Below, one piece after another: positions 43,844 through 53,202 of a stretch of 64,000 nt of DNA. Made by a program: the position numbers and the translations under genes. The stretch is from an uncultured Bacteroides sp. (lineage in GTDB: Bacteria > Bacteroidota > Bacteroidia > Bacteroidales > Bacteroidaceae): the NCBI GenBank assembly GCA_900555635.1, contig USLU01000021.1, positions 9,284 to 73,283 on the forward strand, written 5' to 3'. The notes under the pieces were generated by a model that made no database searches, was not told the DNA's origin, and saw nothing but the letters and a program-made list of their open reading frames with translations. Position 1 is the stretch's first letter, and every line of letters begins with the position of its first letter.

Positions 43844-46666
43844 TTATTGTTCCGGGTTCATCACCACCACCCGGTAATTCTTCTGATCCATTACCATCTT
43901 CATAAACTGGGCCATGTCTTTTTCAGAAATGGTATTCAGCGTACTGATGGCATCAGTCAATGTATTCACCGGATAGAGTTCATAGCCTGCCATAGCAGAA
44001 ACCCATGAATCATTTTTCTTCAGAAATTCGGTATAGGACTTCACCATAAATTCTTTCACTTTATTCAGTTCGGCAGCATCTACAGCTTGTGCCACATTCT
44101 CAAATTCTTGACGGACAATCTTCAATACATCATCCTTCTTCTCCGGTTTCATTGTGAAGACAGTCTGGAATGTCAATGGAGTATCATCCGTACGACTCAA
44201 ATCACCTTGAGTTTGTATGGAGTATGTAGCACCCTCATTCTCACGTACTTTCTCCAACAAACGAGCAGTGAGTATCTGGGCTGCAATCTGTGCCATCTGT
44301 TTATTCTTCAAGGTATAAGGAACTTTACCGCTGACAAATACACCGGCATAAACTTGCGGAATTTCCATCTTCTGTGTGAATTCATCCGTCTTGGTGCCAT
44401 TACTGATTCCTAAGTTAGCAGTACGTTTGATGTCTTCTTTCTTCTTGGCATCGGCAGGCAGGGTTGCGATGTATTGCTCTGAAAGTGCTTTCAGTTCATC
44501 CACGTTCACATTGCCGGTAAATACAAAGGTGAAGTTAGCAGCATTGGAGAAGCTTTCACGGATAATCTGCAAGATACGTTCACGGTTAGCCTTCTCTATG
44601 TACGGAATATCAATGAACTGTTTTTTAGGGGAAGCATATAGATATTTCTGCAACTTTTGTGCGAAGATGAATTGCGGATTAGCAACCTGGTTTTGAAGCA
44701 TACCTTTGTACGTGTTCTGAAGTGCAGTAAATTCATCGGCAGTTACATTCATTCCGGTAAAGTTCATATAAATCAATTCCATCAAGGTCTTCAAATCCTT
44801 CGGAGTACTGTTGCCTGACATTGTCTTTGAGTAATCATCCAACGGCATAATATGGAGTCCGGCTTGCTTTCCTGCCATATACTTCGTAAGGTCGGCGTAT
44901 GTAAATTTCCCCAAACCGTACTGTTCCAGCATAAAAGGCATAAAAATCAGATTGGCAGCGTCTTCATCACCATAAATAGACGCACCACCTTTGGAAATGA
45001 TCTCTAAACGAATTTCATCTTCCTTGAAATCAGTCTTCTTTACCAATACCTTAGCGCCGTTAGACAAAGTCCATTCAATAGCGTCAAACTCTTTATTCAT
45101 TTTCTCGGCTACCACTTTACCTGGTGCGGGCAATTGCTCAATCAGCGGTTCAGTCTTTACATTATCTACATAAGGAGCAATATTCTCGGCAGCTACATGC
45201 GCCATCACTTCCGCCAATTCAGCATTGGTAGGATAAACGATACCTTCTTTGTCGGGCATCATGCACATTACCACCATATTACTATCTGTTACCATTTGAG
45301 CATACACTTGATTTACAGCTTCAACCGGCACTTGATTGGCAACCATATTCAATATCTGATATTGATTCTCTATACCCGGCATCGGTTCATTCTTCAGGAA
45401 GTTCGCTACATAAGTCTGAACCAATTGTGCATTCTCCTGTTGGTTACGGTTCTTGTAAGCTTTCTCCAGCGAAGAAAGATATTCACCACGGCAACGAGCA
45501 TACTCGGTAGCTGTAAAACCACAACGTTTGGCACGCAACGCCTCCCTATACATAGCCTCCAAAGCACTTTTTACATCAGTGCCCTTTGCCAAGGAAATAC
45601 ATTCAAATGCATTCTTTGTTTTTGCTATTTGGAAATATTCCCCGTTTTGCACAAAAGACATGGCAAAAGGCGCATCGGGCTTCATAGATATTTCATTGAA
45701 GCGGTTTGTCATCATCATGTTCATCATTTGCTTCAAATAGTCCATAACCAGGTAGTCCATATTTCCCTTCAATGAATCGGGCACTGCATCATATTTAAAC
45801 AATAGTCGGGCAAGCGAGTTGGGTTGCTCTTTGTCCTTTCCTACTACAAAGATGGTTTCTTTATTATCCGCAACAGGGAAATACTCGCGTTTGGCAGGAT
45901 TGGCAGGCATTTCAATGCCCGAAAACATTTCCTTAATCTTTGCTTCCACACGATTCACATCTATATCACCCACAATCACGAGCCCTTGCAAATCGGGACG
46001 ATACCACTTTTCATAATAATCGCGAAGTGCCTGGTGAGGGAAATTATCAACAACAGACATAATGCCGATGGGCATGCGATGGGCATATTGACTGTTCGAG
46101 AAGATAGCGGGCAAAGCTTTCTCCACGATGCGCATTTGCGGAGGTATCTGACTGCGCCATTCTTCATGAATTACCTTACGTTCCTTGTCGATCTCTTCAC
46201 CGTTGAGCAAGAGATCGTTTGCCCAGTCATGCAGTATCAGCAGACAAGAGTCTTGTACGCCAATGCGAGCTACCGGCACGCCGGATATTCTATAAACAGT
46301 CTGGTCAAAGCCTGTACTTGCATTCAGGTTTTGCCCGAATTTTACGCCTACCGTTTCCAACCACTTGATGAGTTTATCGCCCGGAAAGTTCTTGGTACCA
46401 TTAAAACACATGTGCTCCAGGAAGTGAGCTAACCCGCGTTGTTCATCAGTTTCGAGTACGGAGCCTACTTTCTGTGCAATATAGAAATCAGCTTGCCCTT
46501 TGGGGTATTCGTTATGACGGATGTAATAGGTCAGTCCATTTTCAAGCTTTCCAATCCTTACATCTTTGTCTACAGGGATGGGAGGCATTTGTTGCCCCAT
46601 CGCCGTTAAAGGAGATAATACATATCCCGCCAAAGCGAGGATAACGACTTTCATTGTCTTTCTCAT
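43844..46666 (-). CDS. M16-family zinc protease (pitrilysin-like)
   Basis: 940 residues. Signal peptide (MRKTMKVVILALAGYVLSPL, ending near MGQQ); active half with the inverted zinc motif H81-F-L-E84-H85 in RGLAHFLEHMCFNG and a downstream Glu region; inactive second half from about residue 510 (WTLSNGAKVLVKKTDFKEDE). Two-part M16B build fused in one chain, expected in the periplasm. It degrades peptides in a closed chamber. Its promoter carries the same 28-bp element as the peptide-export genes (see 46706-46762), so it may process or destroy peptides of that system. Confidence 0.9.
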   Translation of the reverse strand: MRKTMKVVILALAGYVLSPLTAMGQQMPPIPVDKDVRIGKLENGLTYYIRHNEYPKGQADFYIAQKVGSVLETDEQRGLAHFLEHMCFNGTKNFPGDKLIKWLETVGVKFGQNLNASTGFDQTVYRISGVPVARIGVQDSCLLILHDWANDLLLNGEEIDKERKVIHEEWRSQIPPQMRIVEKALPAIFSNSQYAHRMPIGIMSVVDNFPHQALRDYYEKWYRPDLQGLVIVGDIDVNRVEAKIKEMFSGIEMPANPAKREYFPVADNKETIFVVGKDKEQPNSLARLLFKYDAVPDSLKGNMDYLVMDYLKQMMNMMMTNRFNEISMKPDAPFAMSFVQNGEYFQIAKTKNAFECISLAKGTDVKSALEAMYREALRAKRCGFTATEYARCRGEYLSSLEKAYKNRNQQENAQLVQTYVANFLKNEPMPGIENQYQILNMVANQVPVEAVNQVYAQMVTDSNMVVMCMMPDKEGIVYPTNAELAEVMAHVAAENIAPYVDNVKTEPLIEQLPAPGKVVAEKMNKEFDAIEWTLSNGAKVLVKKTDFKEDEIRLEIISKGGASIYGDEDAANLIFMPFMLEQYGLGKFTYADLTKYMAGKQAGLHIMPLDDYSKTMSGNSTPKDLKTLMELIYMNFTGMNVTADEFTALQNTYKGMLQNQVANPQFIFAQKLQKYLYASPKKQFIDIPYIEKANRERILQIIRESFSNAANFTFVFTGNVNVDELKALSEQYIATLPADAKKKEDIKRTANLGISNGTKTDEFTQKMEIPQVYAGVFVSGKVPYTLKNKQMAQIAAQILTARLLEKVRENEGATYSIQTQGDLSRTDDTPLTFQTVFTMKPEKKDDVLKIVRQEFENVAQAVDAAELNKVKEFMVKSYTEFLKKNDSWVSAMAGYELYPVNTLTDAISTLNTISEKDMAQFMKMVMDQKNYRVVVMNPEQ

Positions 46667-46705
46667 ATTCGTCTGTTTTTAATGATTGATTCAATGTTGA
46701 TGCGA

Positions 46706-46762
46706 CAAAGGTGCAAAGAATTATCTGAGTTGTATGTTATCGCAACGTTAACATTAGGTTAA
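46706..46762 (-). promoter_or_regulatory. Regulon promoter A (M16 protease)
   Basis: Element 46735-46762, plus-strand reading TGTTATC-N5-GTTAACA-TTAGGTTAA, then exactly 21 bases to the minus-strand -7 box CACCTTTG (46706-46713). The start codon lies 39 bases further. One of six promoters with the same build. Confidence 0.8.
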
Positions 46763-46821
46763 CAAGATGATTTTATCACTCTAAATGGTAAAATGCAAGC
46801 ATAATGAAAGCCTATCATTTA

Positions 46822-48144
46822 TCAAAACACAGATTTGCATGAATAAAATGCCAGTAATCTACCTTTCAGCAAATAAGTATATTTAGCTTGCGACTGTTTG
46901 GAAAGTGCATCGGCCAGTTTCATCTTTATTTCATTATATTCATACACGGCTGATTTTCCGGCTGTATACTTCTCTAACGCATAGCGATGGGCTTCTTGAT
47001 TGGCCACCACCGCTTTAGTGGTAGACTTATATTTTTCAAAAGCAGCCATTGCATCCAGATATGCTTTTTCAATATCCTTATATAATTTCTTCTTTTCATT
47101 TTCGAGAGTCAGAGTAGCATTGTTCTCTTCTATCCGAGCGGCTTTTACTTGATTACGGGTAGAGAAGCGGTCAAAGATCGGAATACTCACCGTAAGATAA
47201 ATGCTTTTCTGCATATTATTCCTGAATTGTATATCAAAAGCTTGATTTAATCCACTACCCGAATAATAATATCCCGTATTGACGCCTGCTCCCAAAGACA
47301 AAACCGGATAGTAACCGGACCTAGCCACCTTCACCAGCGCAGATTTACTCTGTAACGAATAATAAGCCTGCTGTATCTGAGGCATACAACTCACCGCCGA
47401 AGCAAACACATATTCGGGCATAAGACTATCTGCCGGTGTCAAGTTCTCATTAATAGAATCGACATCAAACTCTTCCACGCCTTTCAATTCCATCAGTTGC
47501 ATTAGTTCTAATATCGACATGCGAAGTGAGTTCCCTGCTTCTGTTGCAGCCAGCTCATCATCAGCCAACTGTGCCTTCACATCATACAGTTGCGATTGCG
47601 AAACTTTACCATTTTCAATCAGAAGTCTGGTTCGTTCTTCTTGTTCCTTAGTCAGCTGAATTTGCTCTTTTGCTATCCGAAAAATCTCTTTATCAAGCAA
47701 TATCTGATAGTATGCACCGGTTACACTGAGTGACAGATTATTTTCCATCAATTCCTTATCGGCTTCTGCCGCCAGCAAGTCAAACTTGTTACTGGTAATG
47801 GAATGAATCCTTTTAAAGCCGTTGAACAGAGATACTTCCGTACTTACAGAAAAAGAAGAGTTTTGTATATTACTATCCTCATACGTATTTTCCTGATTCA
47901 ATGACCTGCCGAAAGCAAACTTCTGAGAAGCTCCCGCATTCAAGTCGGGCAGGAAACTATTCTTTAAAGTATTTCTTTCCACATTCAGGCTTCTTATCTG
48001 ATTTTGGCTCTGCTTCACTTCTACATTATGCCGCAACGCATATTCCACACATTCTTCAAGAGTCCACTTCCTAATCTGTGCCTGCACATTTCCAAAGCAG
48101 GAAAGTATCATGACCACCCCTGTTATCAAGACTGATTTATTCAT
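46822..48144 (-). CDS. TolC-family outer-membrane protein of the peptide exporter
   Basis: 440 residues. Signal peptide MNKSVLITGVVMILSCFGNV; OEP repeats (WTLEECVEYALRHNVEVKQS and, in the second half, AVSCMPQIQQAYYSLQSKSA), long helices and the RYALEKYTAGKSAVYEYNE motif. It should form the outer-membrane channel for the C39 ABC transporter and HlyD protein encoded just upstream. It has its own copy of the regulon promoter. Confidence 0.9.
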   Translation of the reverse strand: MNKSVLITGVVMILSCFGNVQAQIRKWTLEECVEYALRHNVEVKQSQNQIRSLNVERNTLKNSFLPDLNAGASQKFAFGRSLNQENTYEDSNIQNSSFSVSTEVSLFNGFKRIHSITSNKFDLLAAEADKELMENNLSLSVTGAYYQILLDKEIFRIAKEQIQLTKEQEERTRLLIENGKVSQSQLYDVKAQLADDELAATEAGNSLRMSILELMQLMELKGVEEFDVDSINENLTPADSLMPEYVFASAVSCMPQIQQAYYSLQSKSALVKVARSGYYPVLSLGAGVNTGYYYSGSGLNQAFDIQFRNNMQKSIYLTVSIPIFDRFSTRNQVKAARIEENNATLTLENEKKKLYKDIEKAYLDAMAAFEKYKSTTKAVVANQEAHRYALEKYTAGKSAVYEYNEIKMKLADALSKQSQAKYTYLLKGRLLAFYSCKSVF

Positions 48145-48187
48145 AAAAAAACATTGTTTAAATTCTACTTACTCTATTATTCTGTTG

Positions 48188-48244
48188 CAAAAATAGAGTA
48201 AGCGGAACCTAAACAATGTTATCCTTATGTTATCGGTAGGTTAA
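48188..48244 (-). promoter_or_regulatory. Regulon promoter B (TolC of the peptide exporter)
   Basis: Element 48217-48244 (TGTTATC-N5-GTTATCG-GTAGGTTAA on plus), 21 bases, then -7 box TATTTTTG on minus (48188-48195). It starts right at the stop of the ABC gene. Confidence 0.85.
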
Positions 48245-50410
48245 TCATTCCAGCATTTCGAACTGCTCATTCCAAAGGAGATTGTACACACCTCCCGAAT
48301 AAATAAGCTCTTGGTGTGTACCGGTTTCCGTCACCCTGCCTTTATCAATAGAGACAATCATATCCGATGCCTTCACGGTACTCAGTCGATGGGCAATGAT
48401 AATAATCGTTTTACCCTTCTTTGCCAATTCATCCAGTGTTTGCTTCACAAAACGCTCTGAAATAGAATCGAGCGAAGAGGTAGCTTCATCGAAAATCAAA
48501 ATCTCCGGTTCTTTGTACAAAGCACGCGCAATGGCTATACGCTGGCGTTCGCCGCCGGATAAAGACGCACCATGCTCGCCGATATAAGTCATATAGCCAT
48601 TAGGCAATCGTTCAATGAAGTCTTTCAGCCCAAGTTGCCCTATCAAATCAGCCACTCGCTTCATATCAGGCTGCAAATCTCCTATCGCAATATTCTCAAT
48701 AACCGTACCTGCAAAAAGCTCGACCTGTTGCGGTACCGTACCTATACGGCGACGAAGACTGCGATTATCTATTTGTGCAATATCATAATCGCCAATACAG
48801 ATGCGTCCTTCCTGAATGGGATAAATATGTTGCAACAACGACATCAAGGTGGTTTTCCCCGAGCCGCTTGCTCCAATGATTGCAGTGGTCTGCCCCTTCT
48901 TGATTGTCAGGTTAAGTCCTTTGAACACTTCCTTGCGTGAGCCGTAGCGGAATGACACATTTTCAAATGTAATATCGCCCACCATATCTGCTTCTAACCT
49001 GATCTTCTGACTATCATCCTGTTCACGTTCCAAATCCATTATCTGAAAAAGACGGTCAGCAGCAATCAAAGCATCCTGAATGGTCTGATTGGATGAAATC
49101 AAAGAACCGATAGGAGAAATAACATAACTCACCAATGAGTAGAACACCATCAGCGTACCCGGTGTCAATTCTTGGTCTATAACCAATATACTACCTATCC
49201 ATAAAACGGCAATGGTTACGGCGGACGAAACAAACTGAATGCCTCCTTGTGCCATAATAGAGCCATAAATGCTACGGAAAGTATTCTTCAGCAAATGCAC
49301 GAAGCGGGTTTCGGTCTTTAAGTTGGCAAATTCTTCTATACCAAAGCGCTTGATGGTAGAAATGGAGTTTATCGATTCAACCAGTTGTGATTCCAGGTCT
49401 GCGCTACTCTCCATAATTCCACGCTGATATTTGCGGTTCAGTTTGTTGAATCCCCAGAAGATGAGCACGAACAGAGGCGCCGATGCCAATGTTATTAACG
49501 CCAGTTTCCAGGAGTACACAAACATCAGGCAGGCAGAGAACAAGAGTATCATGGCATTCACCACCAAGTCGAGTGATACATTGTTAATGAAGTTACGTAT
49601 TTTCACCGCATCATTCACGCGAGAGATAATCTCACCCACACGCATGGTATCGAAAAATTGTTGCGGCAACGTAAGCAGATGTTTATAATATCCCAGAATC
49701 AGAGAGGCATCAATCCGTTGTCCGGTCTTTAGGGCAAGAATACTCTTCATTGCTCCGATAAATGTACGCAGCAGCAGAATGACGAGCATGATAACACCCA
49801 TCAGATTAAGCAGGTTCAGATTTTTGTCTACCAATACATAATCGGTAATCTTGCCTACATAAACAGAAGTCGATAGCCCCAAAATACTGTACACCAATGC
49901 ACCGAAAACAGCCTGCATCATCACACTTTTATGAGGAGCCAGCAGGGAGAAGAATTTCTTCGTCATACTGGTCTTCTGGTTTCCTTTCTTGAACGTTTCT
50001 TCGGGTTCCATCAGTACCAATACTCCGGTCCACATCGTCTGAAATTCCTCATTCGTCACTCGGTGCATTCGCCCGTCACCGGGGTCCATATAAGTGATAT
50101 GTTCCTTTTCTACTTTGTAGATCACAACAAAGTGCTGTAACTGCTGATGCACAATGACATGTGCAATGGTAGGCTTCGGCACAATCTGCAAAGCTTCGAA
50201 CTGTGCTCTCACTCCTTTGGCAGATAAACCCAATTTATTGGCAGCTTCGATCAGTCCCAGTACATTGGTTCCTTTCTGATCGGTAAAGGCATACTGGCGG
50301 ATGCGCGCTACCGGAAATCTCAATCCATAATGGGCACATACTGAGGCAAGGCAGGCTGCGCCGCAATCAGTGATATCGTGCTGTTTGATTTTAATACCTT
50401 TCTTATACAT
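48245..50410 (-). CDS. Peptidase-containing ABC transporter (C39 domain, PCAT type)
   Basis: 721 residues from ATG 50410 (a TTG 30 bases upstream overlaps hlyD and is unlikely). Residues 1-130 are a C39 peptidase: Q10 and catalytic C16 in KQHDITDCGAACLASV, H93 in QLQHFVVIYK, D109 in YMDPGDG. Six membrane helices follow (about 160-440), then the ATPase: Walker A IIGASGSGKTTLM, signature LSGGERQRIAIARAL, Walker B ILIFDEATSSLDS. Proteins of this type cut leader peptides after a double glycine and export the rest. Five matching substrates are encoded at 53019-54083. Confidence 0.93.
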   Translation of the reverse strand: MYKKGIKIKQHDITDCGAACLASVCAHYGLRFPVARIRQYAFTDQKGTNVLGLIEAANKLGLSAKGVRAQFEALQIVPKPTIAHVIVHQQLQHFVVIYKVEKEHITYMDPGDGRMHRVTNEEFQTMWTGVLVLMEPEETFKKGNQKTSMTKKFFSLLAPHKSVMMQAVFGALVYSILGLSTSVYVGKITDYVLVDKNLNLLNLMGVIMLVILLLRTFIGAMKSILALKTGQRIDASLILGYYKHLLTLPQQFFDTMRVGEIISRVNDAVKIRNFINNVSLDLVVNAMILLFSACLMFVYSWKLALITLASAPLFVLIFWGFNKLNRKYQRGIMESSADLESQLVESINSISTIKRFGIEEFANLKTETRFVHLLKNTFRSIYGSIMAQGGIQFVSSAVTIAVLWIGSILVIDQELTPGTLMVFYSLVSYVISPIGSLISSNQTIQDALIAADRLFQIMDLEREQDDSQKIRLEADMVGDITFENVSFRYGSRKEVFKGLNLTIKKGQTTAIIGASGSGKTTLMSLLQHIYPIQEGRICIGDYDIAQIDNRSLRRRIGTVPQQVELFAGTVIENIAIGDLQPDMKRVADLIGQLGLKDFIERLPNGYMTYIGEHGASLSGGERQRIAIARALYKEPEILIFDEATSSLDSISERFVKQTLDELAKKGKTIIIIAHRLSTVKASDMIVSIDKGRVTETGTHQELIYSGGVYNLLWNEQFEMLE

Positions 50411-50426
50411 AGTTTCTTCTTTCCTA

Positions 50427-51593
50427 TTATTTTTTAGCAATCATCATTTCACTCTCATACTGTTTGGGATTCGCCCAGTCGTCCATCTTCTGGTAAAGTA
50501 AATCGAACAACGAACGTTTCGTTACCATGAAATGAGCACTTACTGTCATTCCTTTTTTCAGTTTACCCACTCTACCACTCTTCAATTTCAAGTAATTACG
50601 TTCCATTTCACACTTCACCTTATAAAAAGAATTGCCTTGATTATCCGTCAGAAAGTCAGAAGAGATGTCCTTTACTTTTCCCGGTATCATGCCCCATTCA
50701 TTATAATTGAAAGATTCTACTTGCACATTGACCGGCATACCCACACTCATAAAACCGATATTTCGAGGGGTGACATAGACTTCGAGGCAGAGAGTAGAAT
50801 CGGGACTGATTACTGCCAAAGCTTGCCCGACCTGCACACTACTTCCTCTATAAACTCCTGAGAACTGGTCGACTGTACCATCTACCGGGCTGCGTACTAT
50901 GTACATATCCTTCTCTTTTAGTTCTTGTTTCAGAGTGGAATTCATTTCATTGAACGAGTTTCGATAACTGTTCATATCTGCTTGCCAAGTACTCAATTGG
51001 CTTTGTACCAAAGATGCGAGTTCGTTTTGTTGGCTTTGCCATTGGAAATAATATTTATCGTATTCTTCTTCGGAAATCACTTTCTTGTCAAACAATACTT
51101 TGTTTCTATTGTACTCCTTCTCTGCCTGCGCAAGCAATGTTTCGAGTTCCTTTTTCTTTCGAGTGAAGTAGGTATATTCCTGCTGACGAACCGCCGAATG
51201 GAATACTGAAGGGCAATCACCTTTTGCCAAAAATGCCAAGTCTGCCAGATGTGCTTCACAATCATTGAGACGACCGGATTGGTAGTTGATTTTATAATCC
51301 GAATTATTAGTGCGGAAGCGAAGAATAACATCTCCTTTATTCACCTGTTGCCCTTCACGTACATAAACTGAATCTACTATTTCTGTGATAGAGGAAGTTA
51401 TTTCCGCTTTTTCAGTGACCGGCCTTACTATTCCGCTGCCCTGTACAGAGATATCCACATAAATAAACGGAAGCGCAATGCAGGTAAGTGTGATGGCGGC
51501 CAATACTACCCAATAGATAATTTGCGATTTTGTTGTGTGTTGATAGATGTACGTCTCGATACTGTTTTCTATCCATTCATTCGGTAATAACAT
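50427..51593 (-). CDS. HlyD-family secretion protein of the peptide exporter
   Basis: 388 residues. Membrane segment IIYWVVLAAITLTCIALPFI; lipoyl halves (EITSSITEIVDSVYVREGQQ and VRSPVDGTVDQFSGVYRGSS); a long helical hairpin (about 125-220); C-terminal beta-barrel and QMDDWANPKQ-like tail. It bridges the ABC transporter and TolC. The ABC gene follows 16 bases after its stop, so both are one transcript from regulon promoter C. Confidence 0.9.
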   Translation of the reverse strand: MLLPNEWIENSIETYIYQHTTKSQIIYWVVLAAITLTCIALPFIYVDISVQGSGIVRPVTEKAEITSSITEIVDSVYVREGQQVNKGDVILRFRTNNSDYKINYQSGRLNDCEAHLADLAFLAKGDCPSVFHSAVRQQEYTYFTRKKKELETLLAQAEKEYNRNKVLFDKKVISEEEYDKYYFQWQSQQNELASLVQSQLSTWQADMNSYRNSFNEMNSTLKQELKEKDMYIVRSPVDGTVDQFSGVYRGSSVQVGQALAVISPDSTLCLEVYVTPRNIGFMSVGMPVNVQVESFNYNEWGMIPGKVKDISSDFLTDNQGNSFYKVKCEMERNYLKLKSGRVGKLKKGMTVSAHFMVTKRSLFDLLYQKMDDWANPKQYESEMMIAKK

Positions 51594-51638
51594 ATCTCTT
51601 TATTGTTTTTAATTAATACTCTTGTTGTTTTGATGCAA

Positions 51639-51695
51639 CAAAAATACGGCAAGTAAACAGAGAGATATGTTATCATTGAGTTAACGCTAGGTTAA
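51639..51695 (-). promoter_or_regulatory. Regulon promoter C (hlyD-ABC operon)
   Basis: Element 51668-51695 (TGTTATC-N5-GTTAACG-CTAGGTTAA on plus), 21 bases, -7 box TATTTTTG on minus (51639-51646), 45 bases to the hlyD start. Confidence 0.87.
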
Positions 51696-51746
51696 ATGAC
51701 TAAAGAATCTATTCTTAAAGCAGATCTGGAGATCCTAATAATCGAA

Positions 51747-51773
51747 AGCAGCGGATGAAGAACATCCGCTGCT
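51747..51773. terminator. Hairpin after the 116-aa membrane protein gene
   Basis: AGCAGCGGATG pairs with CATCCGCTGCT around a 5-base loop. It stands 12 bases after the stop at 51785 and shares its CAGCGGAT core with the hairpin at 52185-52228. The T run after it is weak, so termination is probable but not certain. Confidence 0.6.
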
Positions 51774-51784
51774 ACTGAGAGATG

Positions 51785-52135
51785 TTACTTCATTTTTAAG
51801 CAAATGCTTAGAATGAAGTAAGTACACATACCGCTCATTATGGTTGCAATGATATCATAATAATCAAAAGTGCCATGTATACTGAAAAGCCCTAGAAGCT
51901 CATAAAGTATATATGTCAATGTAAATGCAAGGATGAGCTTTGCGAAAGAATAACTACGATTAAAACCGTAAAAGAATAAAGTAGCAGCAGGCACGCATAC
52001 TATACTTCCAATCGTATCAGCAATATGAAAATCATATATATGATTTTCATATATATATGGACGATATGTATACGACAGAATTAATCCTGCTATTCCTATA
52101 GAACTACCTAATATTACATACTTTCTATTTATCAT
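51785..52135 (-). CDS. Small membrane protein (116 aa) in the peptide-export locus, candidate immunity protein
   Basis: About four hydrophobic segments (VILGSSIGIAGLILSYTY, ADTIGSIVCVPAATLFFYGF, FAKLILAFTLTYILYELLG, YYDIIATIMSGMCTYFILSI) and almost no soluble part. Family not recognised. Position between the exporter and the precursor genes, size and topology match bacteriocin immunity proteins, but no similarity supports this. Lies between two related hairpins, so it may be its own small unit. Confidence 0.7.
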   Translation of the reverse strand: MINRKYVILGSSIGIAGLILSYTYRPYIYENHIYDFHIADTIGSIVCVPAATLFFYGFNRSYSFAKLILAFTLTYILYELLGLFSIHGTFDYYDIIATIMSGMCTYFILSICLKMK

Positions 52136-52184
52136 TCTATGGTAATCTTAAAAATCTATTCTTTAAGCGAATCTAAAGATTCTG

Positions 52185-52228
52185 ATCCTCAGTCGCAGCG
52201 GATAAAGATATCCGCTGCGACTGAGGAT
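52185..52228. terminator. Perfect 20-bp hairpin
   Basis: 52185-52204 pairs without mismatch with 52209-52228 around a 4-base loop (AAGA). It is a very stable structure between two small membrane protein genes, with no T run; it may end transcription or protect RNA 3' ends. Core shared with 51747-51773. Confidence 0.7.
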
Positions 52229-52296
52229 GTGCTAATACGAATTACATCCTTTGTCAGCTATTTGTCAAGCTAATTACTTATAAGGTACGCATACCA

Positions 52297-52476
52297 TTAC
52301 TTTTTAAATGATTTTTTCTCCTTTATAATTAAAATAAGAATTGCAACAGTCAATGCACCTGCTATTACACTTTTAACAATATAAGTAGTAGATAAAAAAA
52401 CATCAAAGGGTATTGTTGCAACTAAGAACAACATAGCCATCAACATAATATTCCTCAGTTCATTTTTTCTATTCAT
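52297..52476 (-). CDS. 59-aa two-helix membrane protein, candidate immunity protein
   Basis: ATG 52476 to TAA 52297-52299. Starts MNRKNELRNIMLMAMLFLVA, second segment SVIAGALTVAILILIIK, ends in a Lys-rich KEKKSFKK tail on the cytoplasmic side. No family recognised. On the same strand and in line with the precursor genes and other small membrane proteins. Confidence 0.65.
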   Translation of the reverse strand: MNRKNELRNIMLMAMLFLVATIPFDVFLSTTYIVKSVIAGALTVAILILIIKEKKSFKK

Positions 52477-52611
52477 ATCTTCAAATGTTTAATAATTAGC
52501 TATTAGCAAAAATCAATCTTTTCCTAATTCGTAACAAAAGCTTGCAGCCCAACACGCATAACCAAACATCCGATGTTGTCTTTCTCGTTGCACTTTATTA
52601 AATTATCACAA

Positions 52612-52953
52612 TTATTTAGATCTCTTCTTATATAAAAAAAAGATTATAATAGTAGCAGTTAAACACCCCACAAATTTAACAATATTACTTTTAGATAAGT
52701 CAAAGTAAGGGATACAAAAAAGCAAACAAACACTCAACAAAGAAACAAGTTCTTTATTATTTGCTATTTTCTTTTTATACAACAATATCAGAATAGATTC
52801 AGTTGAAAAGCCAAATGTTAGTCCACTGATAAAAGATAGGCTATCATAATCGTTTACACCATATTCCAATAAGTGTGGCTCAATAATATTAGCAAAAAAG
52901 CAAATTAAGGTAGCTAATGCTATACTTAATATTAAAAAAGAATGATTTTTCAT
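52612..52953 (-). CDS. 113-aa membrane protein next to the precursor genes, candidate immunity protein
   Basis: From ATG 52953 (MKNHSFLILSIALATLICFF); a further-upstream frame start adds 13 unlikely residues. About four hydrophobic segments (SLSFISGLTFGFSTESILIL, ELVSLLSVCLLFCIPYF, VKFVGCLTATIIIFFLY) and a basic C terminus (KKRSK). Family not recognised. It directly follows the double-glycine peptide genes (66 bases after the last), the usual place of an immunity gene. Confidence 0.72.
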   Translation of the reverse strand: MKNHSFLILSIALATLICFFANIIEPHLLEYGVNDYDSLSFISGLTFGFSTESILILLYKKKIANNKELVSLLSVCLLFCIPYFDLSKSNIVKFVGCLTATIIIFFLYKKRSK

Positions 52954-53018
52954 ATAAACTTTTATGTAACAAGTAAGAACTATCTGCACCAATTGATGCA
53001 GATAGCCCCATTATTGTT

Positions 53019-53174
53019 TTAAATACTTAAGTAAGCCGTTAGAACCATTAATCCGAAAGCTCTAACGCCAAAACGGGCTGTTCTTCCGATGCCATAAAGG
53101 AGCCCTTCAGTAACATCATTTAATCCACCACCGTTTATTTCTTTCAATTCTTCATTTGATAGTGTTGTTATCAT
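53019..53174 (-). CDS. Double-glycine-leader peptide 1 (51 aa)
   Basis: ATG 53174 to TAA 53019-53021. The leader (16 residues) ends SNEELKEINGG, with the hydrophobic/acidic spacing C39 peptidases recognise. The 35-residue core begins GLNDVTEGLLYGIGRTARFG and ends hydrophobic (LMVLTAYLSI): Gly-rich, basic, amphipathic, like an unmodified class II bacteriocin. It starts 28 bases after peptide 2. Core has no Cys. Confidence 0.85.
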   Translation of the reverse strand: MITTLSNEELKEINGGGLNDVTEGLLYGIGRTARFGVRAFGLMVLTAYLSI

Positions 53175-53202
53175 TATGTTTTAATTTTGAATTGATACTT
53201 TT

